A DNA stretch of 64,000 nt, from contig JABACO010000001.1 of the NCBI GenBank assembly GCA_013339895.1, positions 4,022,280 to 4,086,279 of the forward strand, given 5' to 3'. The translations under genes and the position numbers were made by a program. The notes beneath the pieces were generated by a model. The model saw nothing but the letters and a program-made list of their open reading frames with translations, searched no databases and had not been told where the DNA came from. Position 1 is the first letter of the stretch; every line of letters begins with the position of its first letter. Below are positions 26,103-38,540 of the stretch, piece after piece. This DNA comes from Ephydatia muelleri (Eukaryota > Porifera > Demospongiae > Spongillida > Spongillidae).

Positions 26103-26844
26103 TGCTGGTCATCATCAGTCGGCTGTCCAGTGTCTCCTCTGACCCATTCTCCCCTGCCGATGTCTCGGAGACCTTCTCCCCGCCCATCACCCCGAAGCAC
26201 CACGCCTCCCAGGACCTGTTCTGCATCCCACACTCCCCCCTCACTATGGACATCCCCCGATGCCGCCTGGAGTTTGAAGCCACACCCTACCTCCATCCCA
26301 AGTATCTCCTGTCCAGCTTTGAACTCCCATGGAAGAAGGTACTCCCCTGATGTGTCTGTGGTTAGGGGGCAGTGTAAAGTATTGTATTGTTTGGGCTGTC
26401 TTGTACCCATTATTTAGTTGTTGTTATTTCAGGGGGATGAAACTGAAAGGGGATAAAGGCCTGGGGGGGGGGGGGGGGGGCAAGCCACTTTAGATGTATT
26501 TCTTTTTCTTGCACATTAACTTTTTTTTTTGGGTTAAAAAAACTTTACATGTACATGCATGTCACCTGTCATCTAACTATGCATGGGAGGTTGACGTTTT
26601 CTTTGTACCCTTACATGAGTGTCTTACATTATACCCTCTCTAAGGATGGAGTTCTCAATGATGTAATGTGCTTATTATTCACTGACCATTGTGACCATGT
26701 AGGCGGTTTTGAGGCAGCTGGAGATGGCTCAGTACGGGTTTGGGCAGCACACCTGGACGTACTCGTACTCCTCCCACAACAGAACCAATGGGAAAATCAG
26801 GGCAAGGGGATCACAGAAGCATGTGAGTTCCAGTAGAGTGTTGT

Positions 26845-26911
<67 letters not shown>

Positions 26912-26945
26912 TGTGTATGTGCCCTAATGTGTGTGTGTGTGTGCA

Positions 26946-27009
<64 letters not shown>

Positions 27010-30000
27010 ATGCATTGGTTAGTGGAGGCATATAATGGAGCCACTGGTGAAGTGTGTCTGTAGTTTGACTTATGTTGCTCCTATGTGTCCATGACACTGA
27101 TAGCGTTGGCTGAGATTGCATGCGGACGACATAACAAAGATGCTCTCTGGCAAGGAGAACCAGGGGATGTCGCAAGGTGCAAAAGAACATGACCTGCGTA
27201 AGTTGTGCTTTACTGTTGTATATTTAGACTGTGAGAGCTTTTATGCTGTGTGACTATAACTGCAGTGTTGCAAATACTCTTTAGCTTTCAAGCCCTATGG
27301 CAAGAAGCTATATGGAGGGGTTTATCCCACAGTGATAAACACTAGGTGTATACTATTTACTGAATTGACAAGGAGAGGGGAGTGATTAGTATTACATTTG
27401 TTCAATTTCTCTTTCTGTTTGAATTAGTTATCATTAACAAATGCCCACTAAATAACTACTTGCAAATTAATGGACACCTGTACACTTCAGGCTAAAATAG
27501 TAGAGATGGTAGTGTGTAATTGCACGCAGAGTAGAGTACCATAAATTGGGACCATCCAGAACCAACCACAATGGTCGGTCACTTCAGTGATCCTTCCAAT
27601 GCTTTATATTTTTAGATACGGTACATGATTGTAGTGTGTCGTGCTCTTCTGTTACGTGTTGTACGTTTTTTTCTTGCAGTGCCAGCAAAGAAGCACTTGC
27701 TGATGAAGTGGGAGAAATCCCACAGTGGCCAAGAAAATGTTTGTGGTTCCGCTGTGCCGCCTACGAGACCACACCCACCACCAAAGGGTGGCGACCGAAA
27801 CTCCTCCCCTCTGTTTGACGAGGTCTCGTCGGAAGGGGAAGACTTTGAAGTGGCCGACAGGGGAGGGTCCAGGAGGCACGCCTTAGGCTTGTCCAGTTCC
27901 GATGTTCGTCGCCGATCGCACAGCCAAACAGCAGCTGCCCAAGCTTTCCCGCCTCCAAAGGATTCGGACCCTCCCTTACATGCACCCGATGTTGTGCACG
28001 TGGGGAATGAGGAGGAGGAGAGTGTGGTGGTGGTGGTGGGACCCAGGACACCGCTGGGCAATGACGACTGCAGCATGGACAGCTGCTACAGCAGGCCAAC
28101 AGACGAGGACGATGCCAACAACAGCCTAGACTCCAGCGTCGTTGCGGGCAAGGCGGATGTCGACTATCACAGGGGGGCCTGTGGAGAAGTGGGGCCAAGG
28201 ACTCCCCCTCCTCTTCCCATCGATGGGGTCGCTGTGGCTTGTCAGACTGCGGACTCGTGTGAAGGGACGCGAGCACTTGGTCCTTCTCTGGGCACTCGGC
28301 CGGCTGGCAGGGACAGTGTGGATGAGGGTGAAGCTGGTGGTGGTGGGTACGATGGGACGAGTGATGCAAACAAGAGCGACCTGTTTGAAGGAGGCAGTGA
28401 GTGTTCCTTCAGGCAGGACGAGGATTCTCCCATGTCGCCCCACAACAAGTCTGGCAACCAGGGAGGCAAGAAGAAGGTGTGTCCTCCTACAACCCTACCT
28501 TCTCCCCCTCCCTCCCTCCACCCCTCTAGGTTTTTGTATTCAGTTGTTCAGTTTTGTCACCCACTTGCACATATTGAGAGGGTGGTGGTGAGATTGGGAG
28601 AGTGGGGTGAGGAACGTAGAGGGTGGGGAGGTGGGAATGGGTTTGGAGGGTGAAAGTTTGGAGCTGACGGGGTTTCGAGGGTGGGGATGAAGACTGTGGT
28701 ATTGGCCATTTTTGGTTACAATTTCATACCCATACCTTTCTATTTGTTATTGGTACATGTACACCATGGCATTACTGTCCTGTGCCACAGATATCGTTGG
28801 GAGACTACCTGAAGAGACCTCGAAAGCCACTGGATCAAAGGAAGCCCCCTCCTCTTCCTCCTGCTCCCCTGCCTGATCCACCCGTGGTCTCCTCGTACAT
28901 GACTTCCCTCCAGACCTCTTCCTCTACTGCTGTCACACCTACCACCACCGGCTATACCGCAGTCAGTCCCACCACTGCCGGAACGACCCCCCCTGTCTAG
29001 CTCGATGACACCCTCCGCCTCTGGTTCTGGTGGGCTTCAATTTGAACCGGTCAGTCCCGGAGATGAGGACGGGACTCCACCCCTTGTCACTATGGAAGGT
29101 GAGTACCTCCACTGCTCAAACACACACACATGCTGTGATGTTGTCGTACGCACCTGTGCTATAATTTTATGTTTGTGATTGGTTAAAACTTTTGTCTGTT
29201 AAGTACCATTAAAATGTCTGCATTCATGGTATGTTACAGTGTACAGTGTTCATGTACAGATTATGAACTTTTAGCCTTCTTACTCTGTTCAAACACACAC
29301 AATGCACATACATGTACTGTGATGTAAAGTAGAACTGTTTTTAACTCGCTTAAGACTTCCATTTGTTGGTTCTGCACATTAAAGATAATGTGACTCCACA
29401 TATACTGTACACCATGGTGCTCACAGCAGTATGATCATTGATGATGGAATCTCAGGTTTGGGTATGTAGTTGAGCGAGTTAAAAATAATTCTGCATATAT
29501 AGTACAAATATGTATGCTACAATGTACATGTAAAGATTATGAATCTTTTGTTTTCTTACTCATATGTGCTCGATGAAAGATTCTGGAACACTAGTTCTTA
29601 TGGGAGACCAGAGTCAACAGATGGCTGCTAGGATGTTGCCTGTAATGACCGTGTATGGCAACCAGAGGTAAGCACATGTAGCAATAATCATTAGAAATGT
29701 GGTATTAATAGCAGGGACAGTCCCACTTCATGTAATGCATACTTATTCCATTGGTGCAGTGTGCTGACTGGAATGGAGCAACAGCAACAACCTGTAGTCC
29801 CAGTTGCTTTTATCCAGCAACAGTTCCCAGGTCAATTTGTGCCAGTACTCGAAGCCAGGTGGTAAGCCAATCCCTGCACGCCCATTTCCCCACTATACCC
29901 ATTTCCCCGTTATACCAATCCTGCTCCCACATTTCCCCACTATACTTGAATATTTCCTTCCCATCATCCTCGACATCACACATGACAACAGGGGTCAAGG

Positions 30001-30128
30001 TGGCATAGAGCTGTCACAAGATCCAAGGAGAGGTGAGTATTATATCCATCCAACCTTAATCAGACCTACTTTACACATACCTACACGGTATTTCAGTTTA
30101 TGTAGTCTGACCACACACTTAACACACA

Positions 30129-30163
<35 letters not shown>

Positions 30164-30900
30164 ACACACCACAAAGAGAATATGCTATTTGCCACTGCAG
30201 TCTACCCTGCCTAAAAGTAGTCAAGGTTGTTTGGCCATATCATAGATGTGGCATATAATACAGATGGTGTTAATGCATGCAGAGTCTGGTGGCATAAAAT
30301 TATCATCATCTTAACGCAATGGTCCCTGAAATGATTGTACTTGCATGCTTATCTGAATGTAATCAATGTGAAGATTGTCGTGCATTATGTGCTGGTACTT
30401 GAACGCAATCACTGAAAACTGTATAGCTACATGTACAGCCACTGTGACCCGTTCTGATTGTCCCTCGTCTTGAGTGCTACACATATCTTCCATTTTATAG
30501 CATCTCTATTTTATGTAAAGGATCCTTTTTAATGAGAACGGAGGAGGCTGAATTGTCTTTTCCTCACAATGCAGGTGCTGTCCCAGCAGAGCTTTTTGCT
30601 CAGCAGACCATCATGGCTCCACCCCCTCATCAGGATGGCGCCCCACCTCTTCCCTCTCCACTCCACGGAGGACTCCTCCCACATCCCATGGTGGTCCAAC
30701 ATGCGGGGCCACACCCCCTGATGCAACAGAACGTCATGCAGCAGCAGCATGGCGGAGAGACTCACCCAGGCCTCCTCATCCCCAGACCAGACTTCATGTC
30801 ATCATCACGGCAACAGAGGAACCCTCATGGCTTTGTACCTCACCACCAACAGCACAGACAAGTGTACAAGCACCATTCCCAGAGTGGCTTTTATCAGTGA
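19688..30900 (+). CDS. PHD finger-SET domain chromatin protein, KMT2E/SETD5 type
   Basis: This 24-exon gene encodes about 1,253 residues. Exons are 19688-19788, 19856-19936, 19997-20055, 20392-20480, 20549-20717, 20958-21009, 21455-21689, 21900-21970, 22043-22105, 22199-22253, 22364-22473, 22657-22776, 22877-23015, 24241-24396, 25502-25668, 26119-26338, 26703-26822, 27104-27197, 27680-28476, 28791-29098, 29580-29667, 29760-29861, 29992-30032 and 30575-30900. An N-terminal PHD finger has the spacing C-x-C, C-x2-C, H-x2-C, C-x2-C ([26 protein letters not shown]). A basic KRRRGK/RKRRK stretch follows. The SET domain includes [32 protein letters not shown] and the post-SET-like [30 protein letters not shown] helix and [12 protein letters not shown] resemble segments of KMT2E/SETD5. 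The C-terminus is Pro/Gln/His-rich. The family acts on nuclear chromatin; catalytic activity of this subfamily is disputed. A run of seven C at 28987-28993 breaks the frame by one base. Confidence 0.85.
20958..21009 (+). other. 52-bp microexon of the PHD-SET gene
   Basis: Without this piece the 20717 and 21455 exon junction would be out of frame. Including it (acceptor CACAG before 20958, donor AG|GTATGG after 21009) restores the phase and reads [17 protein letters not shown]. It lies between CA-rich and TG-rich repeats. Confidence 0.7.
21092..21190. repeat. (TG)n microsatellite in an intron
   Basis: This is an interrupted TG array with GCATG and TACATG interruptions, in the intron preceding the exon at 21455 of the PHD-SET gene. 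Confidence 0.8.
21787..21805. repeat. Poly-G tract
   Basis: This is 19 consecutive G in the 210-bp intron between the exons ending at 21689 and starting at 21900. Confidence 0.85.
23016..24240. other. 1.2-kb intron of the PHD-SET gene
   Basis: No additional exon is supported in this stretch. It ends with a long pyrimidine-rich tract (TTCCCTCCCTCCCTCTCTCTG) immediately before the acceptor at 24240. A GGGA/GAGA-rich patch lies near 23120-23180. Confidence 0.6.
25046..25501. repeat. CA-rich minisatellite abutting a 3' splice site
   Basis: This is about 450 bp of CACACA interspersed with CATGCA, CATACA and CGCACATG. A higher-order unit of about 104 bp recurs (anchor CATGCATGCACACACATAC near 25155, 25257 and 25361). 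The array runs directly into the acceptor CATACAG before the exon at 25502 of the PHD-SET gene, so the usual pyrimidine tract is replaced by CA repeat. Confidence 0.8.
26073..26102. repeat. Poly-C tract before an exon
   Basis: This is 30 consecutive C. It is followed by TGCTGGTCATCATCAG, the acceptor of the exon at 26119 of the PHD-SET gene. The tract is in the position of a polypyrimidine tract. Confidence 0.85.
26463..26480. repeat. Poly-G tract
   Basis: This is a run of about 18 G in the intron between the exons ending at 26338 and starting at 26703. Confidence 0.8.
26843..27009. repeat. (TG)n microsatellite
   Basis: This is a nearly pure TG array with short interruptions (TATG, a CCCTAATG block near 26921 and GCAATATG near 26942). 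It fills most of the intron between 26822 and 27104 of the PHD-SET gene. Confidence 0.85.
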
Positions 30901-32259
30901 CCTATCCTAATCTCCCTTTTCACCGTTCACTTTCAATTTGACACTTTCTTCTATTTTGTTTCCTCTTCAACCAGTATTCCTGCCCTTTGCAGTAAACGTT
31001 GTTGAACAGTTGAATATGCGCGCAGCATGTGTTATATGCTAAGACTGCTAAATATGCTCTCCATCATGCTATGATACATCGATTAATCCAGTGAAATCAT
31101 TAACACATAAACCAATACAGTCATTCCTACCTTTGTGTTGCTTGTGTGTTATTCAGGTGATCTTCTTCTAATCTCGTATTTGTTTGTGGAAGAGAAATTA
31201 ATGCAAGTACTATGAACAATGAGATAATCAGAAGGTAAGTACAGCTCAAGATGTAGAAGCTAGATGTCGAGAAAAGAATGCTTTAATCTTCATGAGCAGA
31301 GTATCCTTGCACTGTAGCTACTTTTAGTGCATAAATTTACCCGTGGAAGAAATGTTTGAACACTTCTAGCAGATGACCTGTGTAATCAAAGCGGCAATCA
31401 CTTCTTACTGAAACACATTCCATTTGCTATGCCTGTGATAAAGTTATCAATAAGACTTTAGGCTGATATGAATGTCCTCTTTCTCCTATCATTGACCAAC
31501 TCTTGCTACTGTATATTAAAGACACAATCTCTGAGTTTACCCTATGCTATGTGAAGCTCCAGCTGCTACCCTGTAACCCATGATACCTTGAAGGAGGAAG
31601 TCTCAACATTTCCTAGCTGCTGACTGGACTCCTTCAGTGGCAGAACATCTTCCTGTATCAGTCGTCGAGCTCTTGCAGTATTTAATTCCCCTCTTCTCTC
31701 CCCCCTCACCCCACCTTGCCCCCCTGCATTCAAATTCCTTCTGTAGCACCAACTGCTTGGGCATATGCATTAATCATCAAACAGCCTTGCAAATGGTACC
31801 CTCTATTACAGTAGATGACTCTTTTCTACCTATATCTGACCATCCACCACTCTCAGAATGGTGAGACACTGACTCCCACAATATATTGTCATACTTTGCA
31901 TTAATCTCTATAGCAACTTCCCTGACATTTGTGGCATGTCTTGGTAGACTGATTATGGGTAACATCAATGGACACGCTTTCCTCAGAAGGTAGGTTCGAT
32001 AGCACAACTGAAAAATATTTGATCTGTAAATAACGTTCAGTGTTGATCATTTAGTGGCACTATAAATCCTGTATTTTACTCAGTTTTTTGGTGCTGGGTG
32101 AATAGTAACTCAAATAATAGGTGTTACACAGCTGATAAGATGTAATACAAATTTCCCATTGACATATTGCCACCGCAGTAGAATGATCTCCCTTACGCAG
32201 TCCTGACATCATGTTATGACTAAATTTCCATGTATATGCGATACACCATCCACAAAATG
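30901..32259. other. Convergent 3' spacer, PHD-SET versus ankyrin-Roc gene
   Basis: This 1.36-kb stretch lies between two convergent stop codons and should contain both 3' UTRs. I found no supported exon and no recognisable repeat. The sequence is AT-rich with a C/T-rich patch near 31690-31740. Confidence 0.5.
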
Positions 32260-35200
32260 CTATTTTACACAGTGTTCAAGATTTTGTAATGCAGTTATCA
32301 GTGTTGACCAAGTCACAGGTTTCATACCCTTTCCATCAAGCCATCTTTGAAGTATGGCCATATTGATTCGTTCAGCTTTCCAGTGATGTTCTTCTGCTAA
32401 TGCATCCACAATGATTCCATTACTGTCTTCCAGTAGGAATATTCCAAACTTTAAATAATTAGTTCCAATCTGCTCAGCAATGTTCACTTTCTTGCATGAG
32501 AAGGATATTAACTCGCACAAAGTGGGTGTTCCTGGACAAAGGTATTCATTATTAAGGTGAAAGAAAAATCCTATGCAGGTAATTATTACCTACACGTGGC
32601 CTCCATACACACCTTGTACTAGTGGCACTTCATACGCATCATATCCCCCCTACACACAAGATTTTTTATTACCTTGCAACTCCACTACTTTGCCTATCCA
32701 CTCTGACAATAGCTGGGATGATGGAGCTGCAAGATAATAAGGATTAAAATGTCTCATAAGTGTGTATTCAATACCGATACATTAGTAGAAAAATTTAATC
32801 TATTAATTCATGCTCTTCAAACTCGATCCATGCACAAATTAATTTTAAACAGTGCTGCAAATAAGCAGATTTGAGGGAGACGCTTCAGCTTTTGTCTATT
32901 CGAAATCAACAACATGCAGGTTGGATTGAACTGTCAAAGAGATTGAGTGGAGGAAGATTGGCAGATCGAAGCTCAAGGTTTTTCTTGAATGTATTTGGGT
33001 GTAATAGATCAACGATGATGCAAACATGTATTGTGACAAAATGACAATTAACCCGTCAATTTACGCTTACCTTCTAACAGTGCTTGGACAGCCAGCTCCA
33101 TAAATGGCTGGGAAGAAGAGGAGACCAATGGAGGAAACACTGAAAACAAAGGACATATTAGAAGCATAAAGTTGCACCTCTGCACTGCTCAACCTGTAAC
33201 AAGCTGTAAGAGACATGGCTCTATCTTCATCCATTCTTCTATCATGGCATACTTCTGACGATTTACGTCAACAATGCGCTTATCCCCTTCGAAAAGGGCC
33301 TTCTTTAATGAGGACAGCTCTATCCTTGTGTCATGAGAGTGGTCTGAGCTGGCTTCAGGAGGACAGGCAATTATTTCCAACACTTCTAAATGTGGACAGA
33401 ATTCTTGACATGCTTTCCTAATGGCTTCAAGAACAGAGTGTACTAGTTTTAGGTACTTTGGATCGGTTTTGTCAGGGGAGGACATAACCAAGGAGAGGGA
33501 CTGGAATGTTTCACTCATCTCAACAATGGTAGTCACCCCTGTCTCACTAAGCCATTTTATACCTCTGCTCCACACATCACAGCTGTGAATGTGGTAAGAG
33601 GCTATGGTTGAGGCCTGTACTGCAGGTAAAGCAAACTCAGAGGGCAGTCTACAAAGAAGGACATGAAGAAAACGTGTCGTGAAGAAATGATTAGTACACT
33701 TGACAATCATGAACCAATCAAAACTATTAATGAAAACTGTGTCACTAATTGGCCTATCAACACTGACAAGAGCTGGGAAGAAGAGAAAGAGACCAAGGTC
33801 TGAGCTGGTTGAACCTTCTGGTGCCATATTGGTGTCTGCAACTTGGGATAGGTCTACTGCTTGACACAGTTCAAAGTGGATCATAAACTGAGTTATCATT
33901 TCGGCATTGTACTCTGGAAATATTTTTTTAATAACTGATCTGGGCACTATTCCAGCATTGTTAGCTACAGGGATATACTCTTTTTGAGATGGATCAGCAA
34001 ACAAAGCTCCATTAACCTTCTTAAGGATACTCTCTTTGCGAAGGACTATCCAGCTATTGAGTGGGTCTTCAGATGGGATGAATAGAATCAAACCCTTTTC
34101 TGATAAAATCTCTAGAATTGGGGCAATTTTAGTGCTATCAGGGTCAATGAGTTCATCCTGATCAACCTTAATATATTCAATTAGATCAGAGAAGGCTATA
34201 GCAACCATATCAAGATCAGGTAGCTTCTCTTTCAAGAAGGCAAGCATCATGTGACACATCATGGAAATGGGAGGAGAGGTGCTTAAAACATCTTTATTTG
34301 TTTTGCACAGCTGGTCCTTAAACTGATCCATCTCTCCACTATACATCTTTGTAATGTTCAATGCTAAAATGCTTACTAATTTCTGATGGCTAATGGATAT
34401 CTCGGCAAGGGATTGCAGATGGGTCAATTTTATGGCTAGCTGCTCTCGTGTTAACAGGTCAGCATGTGTGCCCACTACTATGACTGATGACTGCTGGGGG
34501 CACTTGTGGCACACACCATTGATCATTGTGGACCAGTAGTACACCTCCTTAGTCATGACGTCAGGGTCTTTTGTTAGGTCCTGCAGGAGGAGAAAGATAG
34601 TAGGACTGCTGAGGGAGATGGCCTCAAGACATGCAGAGTGGCTGGAGAAGTATTGGTGATGTCCGGCCAAGTCATAGACTACCATATTGCCGTAGGGACT
34701 GTCAACTTGGTGAGGAATGATCCCAGCAGTGAGAGGTTCCACTTCATCTTGCCATCCAAGGATACGCTACACAAGTAGCATGCTTAGATCATATTAGTAA
34801 GCCCATAAGCTACGATACACAAATACATGAGTGTGACCTTTGAACTAATGTGTACAATGTACAAACTATTATAGTACCATTGCATATGATTTACTTGTTA
34901 AACTGATGACCAGATAAATAGGTCAGAATTGTTTAATTTAACATTTAACTAATTGCTATTTTTTTTAGTACAAAGTATGATCCAGTTTTTTGATATCCAC
35001 AATGCTTGTTTATCTTGAAAAACGCCCTCCCTTCACCTGATGTAGAATGATTATAGCCCCCCATTATAGCATATTCTCACCTTTACAAAACGGGTTGTTT
35101 TTGTAATTGACTTTGAAATGTTGATGATAGCCTTCAATAATAAAAGAGACACGATAAAATCATAGTGGGCATTATATTACTGTAGTATGTTCATAGTTAC

Positions 35201-38200
35201 TGTGAATGGGTGCAGATGCATGTGAAAATTCTTTTAAGCAGACCTAGTAATTCAATTATGTCATGTAGGTAAGAACGGTACACCAGATATTATTTAGAGC
35301 TTGCAGTATGTATTAGCAAAAGCAAGTGGAGAATCTATGAAGCTATGCTGTAATGACATGTGAGTAAAATCAATTCATATGGACATGCATATGACTACAT
35401 GTTTAATATCATCAGTATACAATTGCCTCACAAGTATACCATGCCCATCAAAGAGCACAAAGTCTTTAAATGCAATAATGCTATATTAGATTTACGTGTA
35501 GTTAGTTCAATGGTTATTGTTTACAAGGTGCACTAATTAGGCAATTACAGCTTCTGCTGCTAGGTGTGATAACACATTTACTTTCCAGAATGCACTGTTG
35601 TCTTATATTTGGGACATAAGCCATCCCCTCAATAATGCAACATCTAATAAGAAAGTACTACAACTCCTGATATCTTAGCTTGCCAACCATGAATAATAAA
35701 GCCTACCTGTGTCAATGTACTCTTCCCTGCACCAGAATTTCCACATAATACAACCTTTCCATAGGAATCAGCGGGAAAGTCATTGCATGTTTTTATCATT
35801 TCATTGAACACACCAAGGGATTTGTACCCAGCAACCATCATGGCAGTTGACCCATGATTATTCTTAATGTTGATATCGATGCCAGGATGGGAGAGAAGTG
35901 CTCTTACACACCTTGACTTATCTTTCCTTGCAGCCACATATAGAGCAGTATTACCAAACTGGTGTTTAGAAGAAAAACTCACTCTAATGCATTGCACCAG
36001 TTGAGCATGTACCCCATGCAGTACTCTAGCGTAATATAGAAGTCAATCTACTAACACATCATTGGGAAAAGTATAGCCCTTCTCTCCTAGGTGCCAGAAG
36101 GCTAACCAATAACCAATATAGCCTGATCTAGAACTGTACTCACCTCGTCCTGATGATTGACCTGTGCACCTCTATCCAGAAACAATTGCACGCACTCAGC
36201 ATGCCCAGTTAGCGATGCCATGATTAATGGAGTCCATCCATCCTGTAAAGATATGAGTTCACATACTAGGAATCGTAGAAAGTATATTGACAATGCAGTT
36301 AGCCTCATCTTTTGCATTGATGCAAAAAAATGAGGAGCCATAGGGGCTATGGCTCCCTCCTCCCCCCTTCTGTCCAATCATACACTTGCACACACATGCA
36401 CACAATACATTTTAAATCTATGATGTCTACACATCACAAATGATCAGCATGTCTGTTTTTGTGTGAACAGATGATACAAGTACCAATGTACTCTCAACAT
36501 AAGTAAATATCTGACGGCAACAGCCCCAGTATTCTCTCAAACTGCACTCACCTTGTCCTGATGATTGACTTGTGCACCTCTATCCAAGAGCAGCTGAGCA
36601 CACTCAACATGGCCCTCTGACGATGCCTCCATCAGCGGAGTCTGACCATACTGTGATGATGGAACTATACTGATCACATCTAGTTGCATCATGGCAACAG
36701 TCCCAATGGCCAGATCAAGTGCAGCAATACTACTGAATGGTATGTTAATGCCTCTAGAGATAGTATAGTAATGGAGGTTGTTGATAGGCAGACTATGAGA
36801 CTGAATGGATGCTTTCCCAAGAACACCCCTGTATATACATGCATAGCAGTACAATACCTGGAACTAGACAGAGACAATCTATAGTTTGGGGATAAGGTTA
36901 TTTAACAGCTGGCATGCAAACACTACGTTGTGGGGCAACGTACTATTGTAGGATGGGTATGGCTGGAATGTGTCATCACGTAATTAGAACACAGCTTCTT
37001 TCTCACCTGATTTGTGGCATCAATCTCTGTACCATGATCGAGAAGTGTGATGACATCGTCCAGGTAGCCATTCCATGCTGCATCTCTTAGCGCCTTCTCG
37101 CGCATCTACGGTTATGCAACGGATAGTCATGCACCCAGACATGCACCTGACTTCTTCCTATTCTTGTATGGGTTCCGCTATCGAAGCTTTACTTTTTTTT
37201 TTAACTGAACTATTGAACTCAGTGGCGGATACAGGAATAAGGCAATGGGGGGGGGGGGGGGGGGGGGGGGGGCGGTTATATTGGTTCTCCCCCCCCCCCA
37301 CGGTCCCCCTACCTTCCACGTCACACTGGGTCTGGAACTCTGGGGCTCGCCATTAATTAACCTTTCACGCATCCATGCACGCTATACATAACTTAATTAT
37401 TTTTTAAATACACCGTACACGCATGATTTTATGAAGTATGATCGACAGCAAATCGACAGCAATTAATACAATAATGATTAACTTGATCAGTTGATGCAGA
37501 GATACAATGCACACACATACTTTAGTGCTACTGTGGTAGTGAAACACTACGACAACAATCAGACAATAAAGTTTAAGCGCCTCGCGAAATGAAAAAAGAT
37601 GTTATCTTGCTACATATCTCACTGTCGGCAGCTAGATTCTTTAAGCGTTTTGCTTTACGAAACGATGCTCTTGAACCTTTGGATCGCTTTGATGACATCG
37701 TGTGATGAATAATCAATTGCCAATTAATTTTTCGGGACTTTTATCATTCAGGATCCGATAATTCATAATAAAGACTGATTTAACAAATAAAAATAACTAT
37801 TTTAACCGTAGTCCCGTACCTAGACACGATTCCCGACAGCTGCGAGTGGATTACATCACCGCTATGTGGAAACACAGTGACACGCGTTATGTGTACGTCG
37901 TAGTGTGAAGGGGGGGCGGCAATTTAATAATAGGGGCGGCATTTTATATCGATGGGGGGGGGGGGGGGGGGGGCGGCCGCCCCCCCCCCCCCAACGCTAT
38001 GGTAGATCCGCCGCCGATTGAACTGACTTGCTGCAAACGATCCGAGAAGCCCTAATCATTCTTATGCCAGCATTATGACGCAGAAAGAATTTTAAGGTTT
38101 CCTAAACAAGTTCTGGAGAAAAGTCCCATTGTGGCAACAAACTGCCAACAATTGCACCAATAAGTTATACATATTTATATGGCAATACTAATATTATCAC

Positions 38201-38509
38201 TATCACGACGATATGGATTTCGTGGTGAAACTGCTATAATGCATATTCAGATACAGCACCACATTCAGAATGCAATTTTGTTTAGGCAATTCCATAACTT
38301 GACACTGAAAAGATGGACACCATCAAGCGGTAATAGTCGTACTGTTATGATGGTAGAAGACGTACGGCTTTATGTACCTACAGTTTAATGATTATCACTT
38401 GCCATGTCATACATGTTGCAGGGGTCACTTTTGGAATTACTTCAACACCCCCATTTTGATACGGCCCTTCTGGAAAGTTTAAACGATTACAACGAAACAG
38501 GTTTGGGGT

Positions 38510-38540
<31 letters not shown>

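Noticed and set aside
27612..28369. Minus-strand frames opposite the large exon of the PHD-SET gene
   Set aside because: They are shadows. The plus-strand frame joins in phase to flanking exons.
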